DNA of 64,000 bases from NCBI GenBank assembly GCA_947497945.1, contig CANMIP010000003.1, positions 1-64,000 on the forward strand, given 5' to 3'. Positions 48,081-56,868 of this stretch are shown here, one piece after another. The notes beneath the pieces are model-generated. The model was not told where the DNA came from. It was given only the letters and a program-made list of their open reading frames with translations, and searched no databases. The position numbers and the translations under genes are program-made. How positions within the stretch are numbered: the first letter of the stretch is position 1; each line of letters starts with the position of its first letter. The DNA comes from an uncultured Tropicimonas sp. Lineage in GTDB: Bacteria; Pseudomonadota; Alphaproteobacteria; Rhodobacterales; Rhodobacteraceae.

Positions 48081-48238
48081 GGCAATGGCGGCTTCGGGAC
48101 TGTGACGGCCGAGAGGCCGGCACCGGGCGGGGCATCCCCGCCTTTCGTTGTGAGCTGTGCAGACATGGCATCACCGTCGCTGGGCTGCGCCCAGGGGTGG
48201 TGATGCGGATCGAAGAGGAGCCGAAGTCGTTCATTGCC
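48081..48238 (+). ncRNA. Candidate retron msr-msd noncoding RNA
   Basis: The 158 nt directly upstream of the reverse transcriptase show retron layout. The ends are complementary: GGCAATG (48081-48087) with CATTGCC (48232-48238), then CTTCGG (48092-48097) with CCGAAG (48221-48226), separated by a small internal loop; these would be a1 and a2. Next come two hairpins that would form msr: CGGCC-GAGA-GGCCG (48106-48119) and GGCGGGG-CAT-CCCCGCC (48126-48142). Then one long hairpin that would form msd: GCATCACC (48168-48175) with GGTGATGC (48199-48206) around an inner CTGGGC/GCCCAG stem (48180-48194). a2 ends five bases before the transcriptase ATG, as in known retrons. A clear AGC branching site after a1 is not seen. 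Confidence 0.62.
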
Positions 48239-48242
48239 CCCG

Positions 48243-49547
48243 ATGCGCCGCGCGCAACTGGCGCGCAACCTCGCGGTCTCTATGGTTTCCGGCGCCTGGC
48301 AGGCGGCGACATTGGAACAGCGGCTTGCGCATCGCCTGCCGGCGCGGCTTCAGACACTGTCTTCCCCGCTGGCGCACCACACCCTGACGGCATTCCCGCA
48401 AAACTACGCCCCCGCAGCATCGAAGCTGGCCGCTGCCCTGCCGCTGGCGCCGGAATTCGAGACGCTTTTTCTCTATTGCCAGAAACACGACGCCTGGCCG
48501 CTGCCGGAGCTGCGCGCCCCGGACATGGCGCCGATCGACGCTTTCGCCAGCCTCGACCTGCCAGCCCTCGCGACTCCGCGCGCGCTGACCGACTGGCTGG
48601 CCCTGCCGCTTGACCGGCTCGACTGGTTCGCAGACCCGCAGGGACGCGCCGAAGAGCATGGCGAGACAGCGATCAACCATTACTTCTACACGCTCAGCCC
48701 GAAGAAATCCGGCGGGCTGCGGGTCATCGAGGCACCGAAACCGGCGCTGAAGGCGCTGCAACGCCGGATCCTGCGCGGCATTCTCGACCGGGTCCCGGTC
48801 CATGACGCGGCATTCGGATTCCGTCGCGGGCGCTCCTGCCTGCAATCGGCGGCGCGCCATGCCGGCGAAGCGGTTGTGCTGCGCTTCGACCTCGCCGATT
48901 TCTTCGCCTCCGTGCAGGCCGGGCGCATTCATGCGCTGTTCCGCTGTCTTGGCTATCCGGAGGCCGTGGCGCGGGCGCTGACCGGGCTGACCACGAACCG
49001 GGTGCCGGGGCGGGTCTGCGCCCGGCTTGGTGCCGATGCCCGCGCGCTCTATCGCGAGACCCATCTGCCGCAAGGGGCCCCGAGCTCGCCGGCATTGGCC
49101 AATCTCGTGGCGTTCACGCTGGACCGCCGGCTCTCGGGTCTCGCCCGCAGCCTCGACGCCCAATATAGCCGCTATGCCGACGATCTCGCCTTTTCCGGGG
49201 ATGCAAGGATCGCGACGGTGCTGATGCGCAGCGTGCCGCAGATCCTCCGTGAGGAAGGCTTCGCGCTGCGCCCCGAGAAAACCGCCCGCATGCCCGCCAG
49301 CGGCCGGCAAATGCTGACCGGGCTGATCGTGAACCGGAAGCTGAACACCTCTCGGAAGGAATTCGACCGGCTGAAGGCGATCCTGCATGCCTGCCGCCGG
49401 CCGGAAGATGACCGGCTCGACGATCCGGGCTTCCGGCTCTCGCTGGAGGGGCGCATCGCCTGGGTCGAGGCGGTCAATCCCGGGCGCGGGCGGAAGCTGC
49501 GGGCGGGGTTCGAAACGGCACTGGGCCGGCGAAGGCCGGCCCAGTGA
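48243..49547 (+). CDS. Retron-type reverse transcriptase with N-terminal extension
   Basis: About 434 residues from the ATG at 48243 (a TTG at 48234 is the alternative). The polymerase core holds KKSGGLRVIEAPKPALKALQ near 154-173, a NAxxH-like SAARH at 202-206, FDLADFF with the first catalytic aspartate at 215-221, LPQGAPSSP at 275-283, YADD at 311-314 and LTGLIVN at 358-364, the retron-type VTG motif. The C-terminal GRIAWVEAVNPGRGRKLRAGF is also retron-like. There is no maturase X domain, endonuclease or integrase. An N-terminal extension of about 140 residues of unknown function is present, as in the long transcriptases of myxobacterial retrons. It would copy the msd of the upstream RNA into msDNA. 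Known retrons defend against phage with an effector; none is adjacent, so the extension or a distant gene may serve. Flanks are core genes. Confidence 0.88.
   Translation: MRRAQLARNLAVSMVSGAWQAATLEQRLAHRLPARLQTLSSPLAHHTLTAFPQNYAPAASKLAAALPLAPEFETLFLYCQKHDAWPLPELRAPDMAPIDAFASLDLPALATPRALTDWLALPLDRLDWFADPQGRAEEHGETAINHYFYTLSPKKSGGLRVIEAPKPALKALQRRILRGILDRVPVHDAAFGFRRGRSCLQSAARHAGEAVVLRFDLADFFASVQAGRIHALFRCLGYPEAVARALTGLTTNRVPGRVCARLGADARALYRETHLPQGAPSSPALANLVAFTLDRRLSGLARSLDAQYSRYADDLAFSGDARIATVLMRSVPQILREEGFALRPEKTARMPASGRQMLTGLIVNRKLNTSRKEFDRLKAILHACRRPEDDRLDDPGFRLSLEGRIAWVEAVNPGRGRKLRAGFETALGRRRPAQ
49520..49545. terminator. Bidirectional hairpin at the 3' end of the reverse transcriptase gene
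   Basis: An 11-bp perfect stem (49520-49530 with 49535-49545) and a four-base loop overlap the last codons of the transcriptase gene and the first base of its stop. It lies between two convergent genes whose stops are about 20 bp apart. No T tract is present on either strand. Confidence 0.6.
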
Positions 49548-49568
49548 AGCTTTGAGAGTGTGGAGAGC

Positions 49569-52500
49569 TCAGGTCTCGTCGGGCTCCGGCGCGGCAGGCA
49601 CGGTCGCCGAGCGCTTGCCGCCCAGCAGCCCCTTCACCCATTCGCGCAGGTTCTGTAGCACCACGTAGAGCACCGGCACCAGAACCACCCCGATCACCGT
49701 CGCCGCCAACATGCCGCCGAAGACCGCGATACCGATGGCCTTCTGGCTGGCGGCGCCTGCGCCGTTGGCTGTCAGCAACGGAACAACCCCGAGCAGGAAG
49801 CTCAGCGCCGTCATCATCACCGCGCGGAAACGCTGATGCGCCGCCTCGACCGCCGCCTCGCGCACGGAGAGCCCGCTGGCGCGCCGCTCCATGGCGAACT
49901 CGACGATCAGGATCGCGTTCTTGGCCCCGAGCCCGACCAACATGATCATGCCGATCTGCGTGTAGAGGTTGATGTCGCTGCCCGCGACAACCACCGCGAC
50001 CACGGCTCCGAACAGCGCCACTGTCACCGAGAGCAGGATCGCGACAGGCATGGTCCAGCTCTCATATTGCGCCACGAGGAAGAGATAGCCGAAGAGGATC
50101 GCCGCCATCAGGATCAGCGCGACCATACCTGCCGAGTCGAGTTGCTGTTGCGCCGTACCGGTCCATTCATAGGAATAGCCCGGCGGCAGGCTCTCGGCCG
50201 CAACCTCCTCCAACACCCGGATCGCGTCGCCCGTCGACAAGCCCTGCGCCGGCACTGCGGTCACGGTGGCCGACCGGAACATGTTGTAGCGGTTGAGCAG
50301 GACCGGCCCGAGCGTGTTCTCGACATCGATCAGCGTGCCCAGCGGCACCATCTCGCCTGTCTGCGAGCGCACATGCAGCGCCGCAATGTCCTCGACCTGC
50401 TTTCGCGCATCGCCTTCGGCTTGGATCATCACCCGGTAGACCCGCCCGAAGAGGTTGAAGTCGTTGACATAGTAGGAGCCAAGCTGGGCCTGCAGCGTCT
50501 GGAAGATCTCCGAGATCGGAACATCCAGTGTCTTCGCCTTCTCCCGGTCGAGATCGACAAAGAGCTGCGGGACATTGGCGCGGAAGGTCGTGTAGGCCTG
50601 CGACAGTTCCTCGCGCTGGTTGGCCGCGTAGACCATGCCGCCGAGGGCGGCCGAAAGGTCCTGCGCCGTGCCGCCACCTGTCTGCTGCACCTTCATCTCC
50701 ACGCCGGCCGAGAGACCGAGACCGGAAATGGGCGGCGGGTTGAAGGCGAGAACGGAGGCCGCGATCTCCTGGTTGGCGAGCCCGTAGAGCTGCAGCAGGA
50801 TGCCGTCGGCTGAAAGCTCCGGCGTCTGCCGTTCCTCCCAGGGTTCCAGGTTGACGATGATCATCGCGCCGTTCGAGCCAGACCCGTTCAGCAGCGAGAA
50901 ACCGTTGACCAGCACCGTGCCGGAGACACCCGGGATCTGCTGAATCTGGTCGTTGATCCGGCTGGTCACCACCTCGGTGCGCTCCAGCGAGGCCGCATCC
51001 GGCAGCTGCACATCGACGAAGACCGCGCCATTATCCTCCAGCGGGATGAAGCCCTTCGGCGTCGTTGCGAACATCGAGCCCATGACGGAGATCACGACAC
51101 CAATCACCACGATGCTCAGCAGCGAGACCCGCACGAAGCGCGACACGATGCCGGTATAGCCGTTCCGCACGAAGCCGATGCCGTTCTCGAACACCGCCAG
51201 AAGGCCCTTGGGCCCGCCCTCCTTGCGCGGTTTGAGGATGATCGCGCAGAGCGCCGGCGAGAGGGTCAGCGCGTTGATCGAGGAAATCACGACCGCGGTC
51301 GAGATCGTTACGGCGAATTGCGAATAGAGCCGCCCGGTGATGCCAGGCATGAAGGTCACCGGAACGAAGACCGCGAGCAGCACCAGCGTCGTGGCGATGA
51401 CCGGGCCGGTGATCTGGCCCATGGCCTTGATCGTGGCCTCGGCCGCCGGCAGCCCCTCCTCCGCGATGATCCGCTCGACATTCTCGACCACGACAATCGC
51501 GTCGTCGACCACGATGCCGATCGCCAGCACGAGCGCGAAGAGCGAGACCGTGTTGAGCGACATGTCGAAAAGCAGCAGGAAGGCGAAGGTGCCGATCAGC
51601 GAGACAGGAATGGCGACCATCGGGATGATCGTCGCCCGCCAGCTCCCGAGGAAGACAAAGACCACCGCCATCACAAGGGCGAAGGTCAGCATCAGCGTCG
51701 TGACCACGTCATTCAGCGAGGCCTGGACGAAATCGGTCGAGTTATAGGGTACCTCGTAGGAGATATCGTCCGGGAAGACGCGGGAGAGCCGTTCCAATTC
51801 CGCCAGCACCTTTTCCGAGATCGCCAGCGCGTTCTCGCCCGGCGCCTGGTAGACGGCGAGCACGGTGGCAGGCTGGCCGCTATAGCGCCCCGAGGCGTTG
51901 TAGTAATTGGCCCCGAGCTCGACCCGGGCAATGTCCTTGATCCGTACAATCGCACCGGCATCGCCCGTGCGCACCACGATATCCTCGAACTCGGCAACCT
52001 CGGTCAGGCGCCCCTTGGAGGTGATCGTGTACTGGAATTGCTGCCCGTCGGGCACCGGCGGCGCGCCAAGCTGGCCGGCGGAGACCTCCAGGTTCTGCTC
52101 GCGGATGGCGTTGATCAGGTCGCCCGGCGTCACGCCAAGCCCGGCCATCCGGTCCGGATCCATCCACATCCGCATCGCATAGGCGAAGTTGGTCAACACA
52201 TCCGCCTTGCCGACCCCCTGGATCCGCGCCAGCGCGTCCTTGAGATTGATTGAGGCATAGTTGGACAGGAAGACCTCGTCATAGGTGCCGTTTGGCGAGA
52301 CGAGCGTCGCCACCAGCAGCATGTTGGTGGAGCTTTTCTGCGTCACCACACCGGAGGAGGTCACCTCGGTGGGCAGCTGCGAGGTGGCCTGCGCCACCCG
52401 GTTCTGCACGTTCACGGAGGCGATATCGGGGTCCGTGCCGACTTCAAAGGTCACCGACAGCGAATAGGAGCCGGTCGCGGAGCTGTCCGAGGACATGTAG

Positions 52501-52730
52501 ATCATGTCGTCGACGCCGTTGACCTGCGCCTCGATGGGGGCCGCGACCGTGTTCTCGACCGTCTCTGCAGAGGCGCCGGTATAGGAGGCGGAGACATTGA
52601 CCACGGGCGGCGTAATGTCGGGGAATTGCTCGACCGGCAGCACGGCATAGGCGATGAGGCCCATGATCGTGAGCACGGTCGAGATCACGATGGCCGTCTT
52701 TGGACGGCGAATGAAGACCGATGACAACAT
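49569..52730 (-). CDS. RND-family multidrug efflux transporter (HAE1, AcrB/MexB-like)
   Basis: A 1053-residue inner-membrane pump with twelve transmembrane helices and two large periplasmic loops. The start MLSSVFIRRPKTAIVISTVL and PVEQFPDITPPVV are typical. The proton-relay aspartate pair lies in LAIGIVVDDAIVVVENVERI in helix four, and FMPGITGRLYSQFAVTIS and GLGAKNAILIVEFA are conserved family blocks. It exports hydrophobic drugs, bile-like compounds or dyes by proton antiport with the adaptor encoded just upstream. No outer-membrane channel gene is in the window, so a shared TolC-type protein is expected. Confidence 0.94.
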   Translation of the reverse strand: MLSSVFIRRPKTAIVISTVLTIMGLIAYAVLPVEQFPDITPPVVNVSASYTGASAETVENTVAAPIEAQVNGVDDMIYMSSDSSATGSYSLSVTFEVGTDPDIASVNVQNRVAQATSQLPTEVTSSGVVTQKSSTNMLLVATLVSPNGTYDEVFLSNYASINLKDALARIQGVGKADVLTNFAYAMRMWMDPDRMAGLGVTPGDLINAIREQNLEVSAGQLGAPPVPDGQQFQYTITSKGRLTEVAEFEDIVVRTGDAGAIVRIKDIARVELGANYYNASGRYSGQPATVLAVYQAPGENALAISEKVLAELERLSRVFPDDISYEVPYNSTDFVQASLNDVVTTLMLTFALVMAVVFVFLGSWRATIIPMVAIPVSLIGTFAFLLLFDMSLNTVSLFALVLAIGIVVDDAIVVVENVERIIAEEGLPAAEATIKAMGQITGPVIATTLVLLAVFVPVTFMPGITGRLYSQFAVTISTAVVISSINALTLSPALCAIILKPRKEGGPKGLLAVFENGIGFVRNGYTGIVSRFVRVSLLSIVVIGVVISVMGSMFATTPKGFIPLEDNGAVFVDVQLPDAASLERTEVVTSRINDQIQQIPGVSGTVLVNGFSLLNGSGSNGAMIIVNLEPWEERQTPELSADGILLQLYGLANQEIAASVLAFNPPPISGLGLSAGVEMKVQQTGGGTAQDLSAALGGMVYAANQREELSQAYTTFRANVPQLFVDLDREKAKTLDVPISEIFQTLQAQLGSYYVNDFNLFGRVYRVMIQAEGDARKQVEDIAALHVRSQTGEMVPLGTLIDVENTLGPVLLNRYNMFRSATVTAVPAQGLSTGDAIRVLEEVAAESLPPGYSYEWTGTAQQQLDSAGMVALILMAAILFGYLFLVAQYESWTMPVAILLSVTVALFGAVVAVVVAGSDINLYTQIGMIMLVGLGAKNAILIVEFAMERRASGLSVREAAVEAAHQRFRAVMMTALSFLLGVVPLLTANGAGAASQKAIGIAVFGGMLAATVIGVVLVPVLYVVLQNLREWVKGLLGGKRSATVPAAPEPDET

Positions 52731-52734
52731 GGGC

Positions 52735-53877
52735 TCAGTTCCCGGACGCGTCGGAGGGCGTTCCCGCCGCGACCGATTCCACGATCGCGCCCGGACGCAC
52801 CCGCTGCAGCCCCTCGACGATCACCATCTCGCCTTCACGGGCGCCATCCGTGACCACCATCGCGGTCTCGTGCTGGCGGCCAAGCGTCAGGTAGCGCTGC
52901 TCGACCCGCTGGTCCGAGGTCACGATCAGGACGAAATCGCCGCGCTGGTCGCGCTGAAGCGCCGCCTGCGGCACCAACAGCTTGGTGCTCGGTTCCATCG
53001 ACTGGATGTTCACGTCGACGAAGGAGCCATCGGCGATCAGCCGCCTTTCATTGGCAAACTCGGCCCGGAGCGCCATGGTGCCAGTGGCCGTGTCGATGCG
53101 GTTGTCGATGAAGACCACCTTGCCGGCCTCCTCCATCCGCGAGCCGTCGGGCAAGGTCAGGAAGACATCCGGCGTCTTGCCCGGCTCGCTCAGCTCATGC
53201 AATTCGGCATCGGCGCTCTCCAGAACCCGCAAGATCTGCCGCTCGGTCAGCGAGAAGGCGACTTGAATCGGCCGCTCGCGCACCAGCGTGACCAAAGGCG
53301 CCGTGCTCGGGCCGACTAGATCGCCGACGGAGGTGCCGACAACACCGATCCGTCCGTCGAAGGGCGCGGTGACTTGCGTATAGCTCAGGTCCAGCTCGGC
53401 GCTCTGGATCGCCGCCTTGGCGGCCTGCACATCGGCCTCGGCGATCTTCTCGTTCGCCAGCGCGATGTCTTCTTCGCTCTGCGGCGAGGCCTGCCGCTTG
53501 ACCAGCTCGGACTTGCGCTCCAACTCGATGCGCGCGAGGTCCAGATTGGCTTCCGTCCGCGCCAGGTCCGCCTTGCGCGATGCCAGCGTTGCCTCGTAGG
53601 CATCCGGCTCGATGCGGAAGAGCAGGTCGCCCTGCTTCACCGGCGCACCATCCGCGACAAGGCTCTCCTGGAGGTAGCCAGAGACACGCGCCACGATATC
53701 GACCTTGTCGATGGCCTCCCCGCGCCCGATGAAGCTGGCCTCGTCGATCAGATCCTCGGAGTAGATCGCGGAAACCGCGACCTTGACCGGCGTACCCTCA
53801 TCCTGCGCGACACCCGGGCCGGCCAACAGGCCAAGCGCCAAAAGGCTGGGCAAAACAATGCGTGATCTTGAAAACAT
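52735..53877 (-). CDS. RND efflux periplasmic adaptor (membrane fusion protein)
   Basis: A 380-residue adaptor with a signal sequence (hydrophobic core LPSLLALGLLAGPGVAQ). The lipoyl halves lie in VDIVARVSGYLQESLVADG and LSYTQVTAPFDGRIGVVG, flanking a coiled-coil hairpin near residues 100-165, followed by beta-barrel and membrane-proximal domains. No lipobox cysteine follows the signal core, so it is anchored otherwise. The start at 53875-53877 follows GGGGAAG; an ATG eight codons upstream is possible. The pump gene follows after four bases. No TetR-type repressor is adjacent; a perfect palindrome at 54194-54211 lies upstream. Confidence 0.93.
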   Translation of the reverse strand: MFSRSRIVLPSLLALGLLAGPGVAQDEGTPVKVAVSAIYSEDLIDEASFIGRGEAIDKVDIVARVSGYLQESLVADGAPVKQGDLLFRIEPDAYEATLASRKADLARTEANLDLARIELERKSELVKRQASPQSEEDIALANEKIAEADVQAAKAAIQSAELDLSYTQVTAPFDGRIGVVGTSVGDLVGPSTAPLVTLVRERPIQVAFSLTERQILRVLESADAELHELSEPGKTPDVFLTLPDGSRMEEAGKVVFIDNRIDTATGTMALRAEFANERRLIADGSFVDVNIQSMEPSTKLLVPQAALQRDQRGDFVLIVTSDQRVEQRYLTLGRQHETAMVVTDGAREGEMVIVEGLQRVRPGAIVESVAAGTPSDASGN

Positions 53878-54408
53878 GGCGATTTCTTCCCCGCGATTCA
53901 TGTCTCGGCCGATCAATCGACCTCTTGTCCCGAGTAATAGCCTGTTTCGACTGAAGAACAACGCCGCAGAGAAGAACCCCGACGCAATTATCCGCGCCGG
54001 GGCTCCACCGGTAGTAGCGGCACGGCCAACATGGCCGCCCGTTTCATGCCCGAAGGCATTCATGTTGCGGCACCCGCGCACATGTCGCACGCCGCGCCGC
54101 CAGGTCTGCTGCCAGACATCGTCTTCAGGGAGCTTGCCTGCCCTGCCGACTCATCGCGTCGATGTGCTCGCTTCGGAGCACTCGAATCGGGCTATCTCCA
54201 GGCCTGGAGATCCGTCTCGGGATGGCGGTGTTCCGGCACGCTCAACAATAGCTTGCCAAAGTGGTAACCATTTCGTCCAGCGAGATATTCCGTCAATTTT
54301 AACCACACGGAAACCATCACGCCGCAAGCATTGGCGCATCCGGGGAGTCGCAATGCACGCAGCATTCTGGCAAGACCCGGTCAGGATTTGGAAAGAAAGG
54401 ATTCAGAC
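53878..54408. other. 531-bp divergent region upstream of the efflux operon
   Basis: The region should hold the efflux promoter on one side and that of the 85-residue gene on the other. It has an 18-bp perfect palindrome (listed separately). Several open frames overlap on both strands, none with a ribosome site or recognised domain. No regulator gene is present. Confidence 0.5.
54194..54211. promoter_or_regulatory. 18-bp perfect palindrome, possible operator of the efflux operon
   Basis: ATCTCCAGGCCTGGAGAT reads the same on both strands. It lies about 315 bp upstream of the adaptor start and about 200 bp upstream of the 85-residue gene. Dimeric repressors such as TetR or MarR bind such sites, but none is encoded nearby, and no -35/-10 pair could be assigned. 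Confidence 0.35.
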
Positions 54409-54666
54409 GTGCCGAAAGCCATGACAGGCCTGCTTGCACTGCCACGTCGAGCCTTTCTCTGTGCCCTGTCCCGGCTGGTGGTCGGCCTGTCACCGGAAGA
54501 GACCCGCGCGCGAATCCTCTCGCTGCCGATCCACGACCAAGCCGCCTTGATCCTGGCCAGCGCAACAGCCCTCGCGCTTGCGACACAGCTCCTCGCCCAT
54601 GCCGGCCCCGGTGGGCCGCTGGCGCTCTGGTTCACGCTCTGGGCGCTGCTGCGTCAACCATCCTGA
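54409..54666 (+). CDS. Small membrane protein of unknown function
   Basis: An 85-residue frame starting at GTG 54409, with AAGGA eight bases upstream (an in-frame ATG lies at 54421). It has a basic N-terminus ([17 protein letters not shown]), an [11 protein letters not shown] stretch and two hydrophobic parts near residues 45-60 and 68-80. I do not recognise the family. It faces rlmE and overlaps its last codons by 13 bases. The ribosome site makes it plausible, but coding status is not certain. Confidence 0.5.
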   Translation: MPKAMTGLLALPRRAFLCALSRLVVGLSPEETRARILSLPIHDQAALILASATALALATQLLAHAGPGGPLALWFTLWALLRQPS

Positions 54667-55373
54667 TCGACGGCAGGGCGGAACCCGGTCGCGACAACGA
54701 ATTTTTCTGAAGAGTTGGCCCGGCTCGCCGGCGGCTTCACATTCGCCACCTTGGTGAAACGCTGCTTGAGCAGCTTCTGAAGATCCCCCTCCGCACCGCC
54801 CGCAAGCACCTTGGCAACGAATGTCCCGCCCGGGTCGAGCACATCGAAGGCCAGCTCGGCAGCCGCCTCGCAGAGCGCCATGATACGCAGATGGTCCGTC
54901 TGCTTATGCCCGGAGGAGGCCGCCGCCATGTCCGACATGACCACATCGGCTGGCCCGCCCAGCCAGGCCTTTACCTTGTCATCGGCGCCATCTTCGAGGA
55001 AATCCAGAACATGCAGGTCGGCTCCGGCGATCGGCTCGACCTCCTGCAGGTCGACCCCCAGCACGGTCCCGACCGCTTTACCGGATTTCTCCCCAAGCGC
55101 GTTGACCCGCCTGACGGCGACCTGGCACCATCCCCCCGGTGCGCAGCCTAGATCCACCACCCGCGCCCCAGGCACGAGGAAACGGAACTTGTCGTCCAGT
55201 TCCAGGATCTTGAAAGCGGCGCGCCCGCGGTAGCCCTCCTTACGAGCCTGCACCACGTAGGGATCGTTGAGCTGCCGCTCCAGCCAGAGAGTCGAGCTCA
55301 GCTTGCGCCCCCGCGCCGTCTTCACCTTCACGCGCAGATCGCGCTGGCCGCGCCCGCTGGTCTTCTTCGCCAT
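54654..55373 (-). CDS. rlmE: 23S rRNA (uridine-2'-O)-methyltransferase RlmE (FtsJ)
   Basis: A 239-residue SAM-dependent methyltransferase that modifies U2552 of 23S rRNA in the large subunit. The SAM motif [15 protein letters not shown] is intact, and the catalytic K-D-K-E set appears as [26 protein letters not shown] and SSEKFVVA. The basic N-terminal extension of about 30 residues is usual in alphaproteobacteria. It lies downstream of the Ppx/GppA gene on the same strand with a 134-bp gap holding a large inverted repeat, so the pair may be cotranscribed with attenuation between. Confidence 0.95.
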   Translation of the reverse strand: MAKKTSGRGQRDLRVKVKTARGRKLSSTLWLERQLNDPYVVQARKEGYRGRAAFKILELDDKFRFLVPGARVVDLGCAPGGWCQVAVRRVNALGEKSGKAVGTVLGVDLQEVEPIAGADLHVLDFLEDGADDKVKAWLGGPADVVMSDMAAASSGHKQTDHLRIMALCEAAAELAFDVLDPGGTFVAKVLAGGAEGDLQKLLKQRFTKVANVKPPASRANSSEKFVVATGFRPAVDQDG

Positions 55374-55408
55374 AGGTTGCCTCTTGCCTCATCGGCACAA
55401 GATTTTAT

Positions 55409-55490
55409 GCCTCCGGCGGGGATATTTGGAGAAAAAGGAAGATTGCAAGGTCTTCTTCTTCCCCTTTCTGCAAATATCCTCGCCGAAGGC
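55409..55490. repeat. Large imperfect inverted repeat of the Rhodobacteraceae type
   Basis: The left arm starts GCCTCCGGCGGGGATATTTG (55409 onward) and the right arm ends with its imperfect complement (CAAATATCCTCGCCGAAGGC, ending at 55490); A/G-rich and T/C-rich stretches lie between. Arms of this sequence recur between genes in many Rhodobacteraceae chromosomes, from my recollection. It can fold into a long hairpin in the gap between the Ppx/GppA gene and rlmE and may act as a terminator or message stabiliser. Confidence 0.8.
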
Positions 55491-55507
55491 AACCGCCGCA
55501 GGCGGCT

Positions 55508-56620
55508 TCAGAACGGTCCGTCTTCGAGAACCCCGTCAGAGGACATCTGTGCATAGAGCAGCCCCTCGCGCAGACCCCGGTCCGCAACAGAGAGCCGGTC
55601 TGTCGGCCAGACGCGCATCAGCGCCTGGAGGATCGCGGAGCCGGACATGATGAGCGACTGTCTGTCCTTGCCGATACGCGGGTCGGCGCGGCGACCGGCC
55701 TCGCCGAGATCGAGATAGCCACGGATCACGGAATCGATCTGATCGGAGGACATGCGCAGCCCGTCCACCTTGGTCCGGTCATAGCGGCGCAGGCCGAGAT
55801 GGCTGGCCGCGACGGTCGTTACTGTTCCGGAGGTGCCGATGATCTGGAAACCTTCGCGCGCCTGTTCGTGGGCATAGGGCGAGAAATCGGCGAGTTGTTC
55901 TTCGAAATACCAAGACATCAGCGCGAAACGTCCCGCATCGTCCTCTACGTCGCGAAACTGGTCCTTGAGCGTGGCGACACCGAGCGGAACCGATATCCAG
56001 TCGACGACGCGCGCGCGCGGGAAGGGATCTTCACAGAAGTCGAAGCCCTTGTGCAGCCGCATGATCGCGCGGGGTCGCTCCGGGCCGGGCACGCGGGAGA
56101 GGTCAATCCAGACCAGCTCCGTCGAGCCGCCGCCGATATCGACCACCAGCAACTGTTCGGTCTTGACCGACACCAGCGGTGCGCAGGAGACCACGGCCAG
56201 CCGCGCCTCCTCCTCGGGTTCGATGATGTCGAGCCGAAGCCCAGTCTCTCGGCGCACGTAGCGGATGAAATCACGCGCGTTTTTCGCCCGGCGGCAGGCT
56301 TCTGTCGCCACCAGCCGCATCCGCCGCACCTTGTGTTTCTGGAACTTGGACTTGCAGATCTTCAGCGCCTGCACCGTGCGCGCCATCGAAGCGCGCGAGA
56401 GACGGCCACTCGCCTCCAGACCGATGCCAAGCTGCACCGATTTTGAAAAGCTGTCGACCACATGGAACTGGCTGCCTTTCGGCTGGGCCACCAGCATGCG
56501 GCAAGAATTCGTACCCAGATCCAGCGCCGCATAGGGGGCGACCGGGTCGAGCGGTGTCGGCGCGGGGGTTGCAACCGGTTTCGGGAACGCGCCCGCGCCT
56601 GCGGGACGCTTGGGCGCCAT
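55508..56620 (-). CDS. Ppx/GppA-family phosphatase
   Basis: A 370-residue ASKHA-fold phosphatase acting on polyphosphate or pppGpp. YAALDLGTNSCRMLVAQP is the first phosphate motif, VVDIGGGSTELVWI the second, and ATEACRRAKNARDFI and GTSGTVTTVAASHLGL are conserved. It lacks the C-terminal HD-like domain of longer exopolyphosphatases. An alanine/proline-rich N-terminus of about 30 residues precedes the domain. The start at 56618-56620 follows GGAGGG. Pairing with rlmE downstream is common in this family of bacteria. Ppx versus GppA activity cannot be told from sequence. Confidence 0.92.
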   Translation of the reverse strand: MAPKRPAGAGAFPKPVATPAPTPLDPVAPYAALDLGTNSCRMLVAQPKGSQFHVVDSFSKSVQLGIGLEASGRLSRASMARTVQALKICKSKFQKHKVRRMRLVATEACRRAKNARDFIRYVRRETGLRLDIIEPEEEARLAVVSCAPLVSVKTEQLLVVDIGGGSTELVWIDLSRVPGPERPRAIMRLHKGFDFCEDPFPRARVVDWISVPLGVATLKDQFRDVEDDAGRFALMSWYFEEQLADFSPYAHEQAREGFQIIGTSGTVTTVAASHLGLRRYDRTKVDGLRMSSDQIDSVIRGYLDLGEAGRRADPRIGKDRQSLIMSGSAILQALMRVWPTDRLSVADRGLREGLLYAQMSSDGVLEDGPF

Positions 56621-56868
56621 CTTACGCCCTCCATTTCGAGTTGCCCCCACGCTAGACGCGCAGCCCGGATCACGCAAGTGTCACAGGATCGCACATCTCA
56701 TCATCATCATGAATATTTAGATGCTTACACCCGACGCATCCCGACGATAGCTTCGCCCCAGAGTATGGCAGGAAGTCGCTTGAGCGCCTTTCGATGTCGA
56801 TATTCGGCCCTTTTCTCCGCATTCCGCGTCGTAAAGGGGAAGCAGAAGCTGTGACTGGAGCCCGCCCG

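Noticed and set aside
48243-49547. Group II intron or diversity-generating retroelement as source of the reverse transcriptase
   Set aside because: No maturase X or HNH endonuclease domain and no intron domain V-like structure downstream. No variable/template repeat pair was noticed and no Avd-type gene is adjacent. Retron-type motifs and the upstream hairpins fit better.
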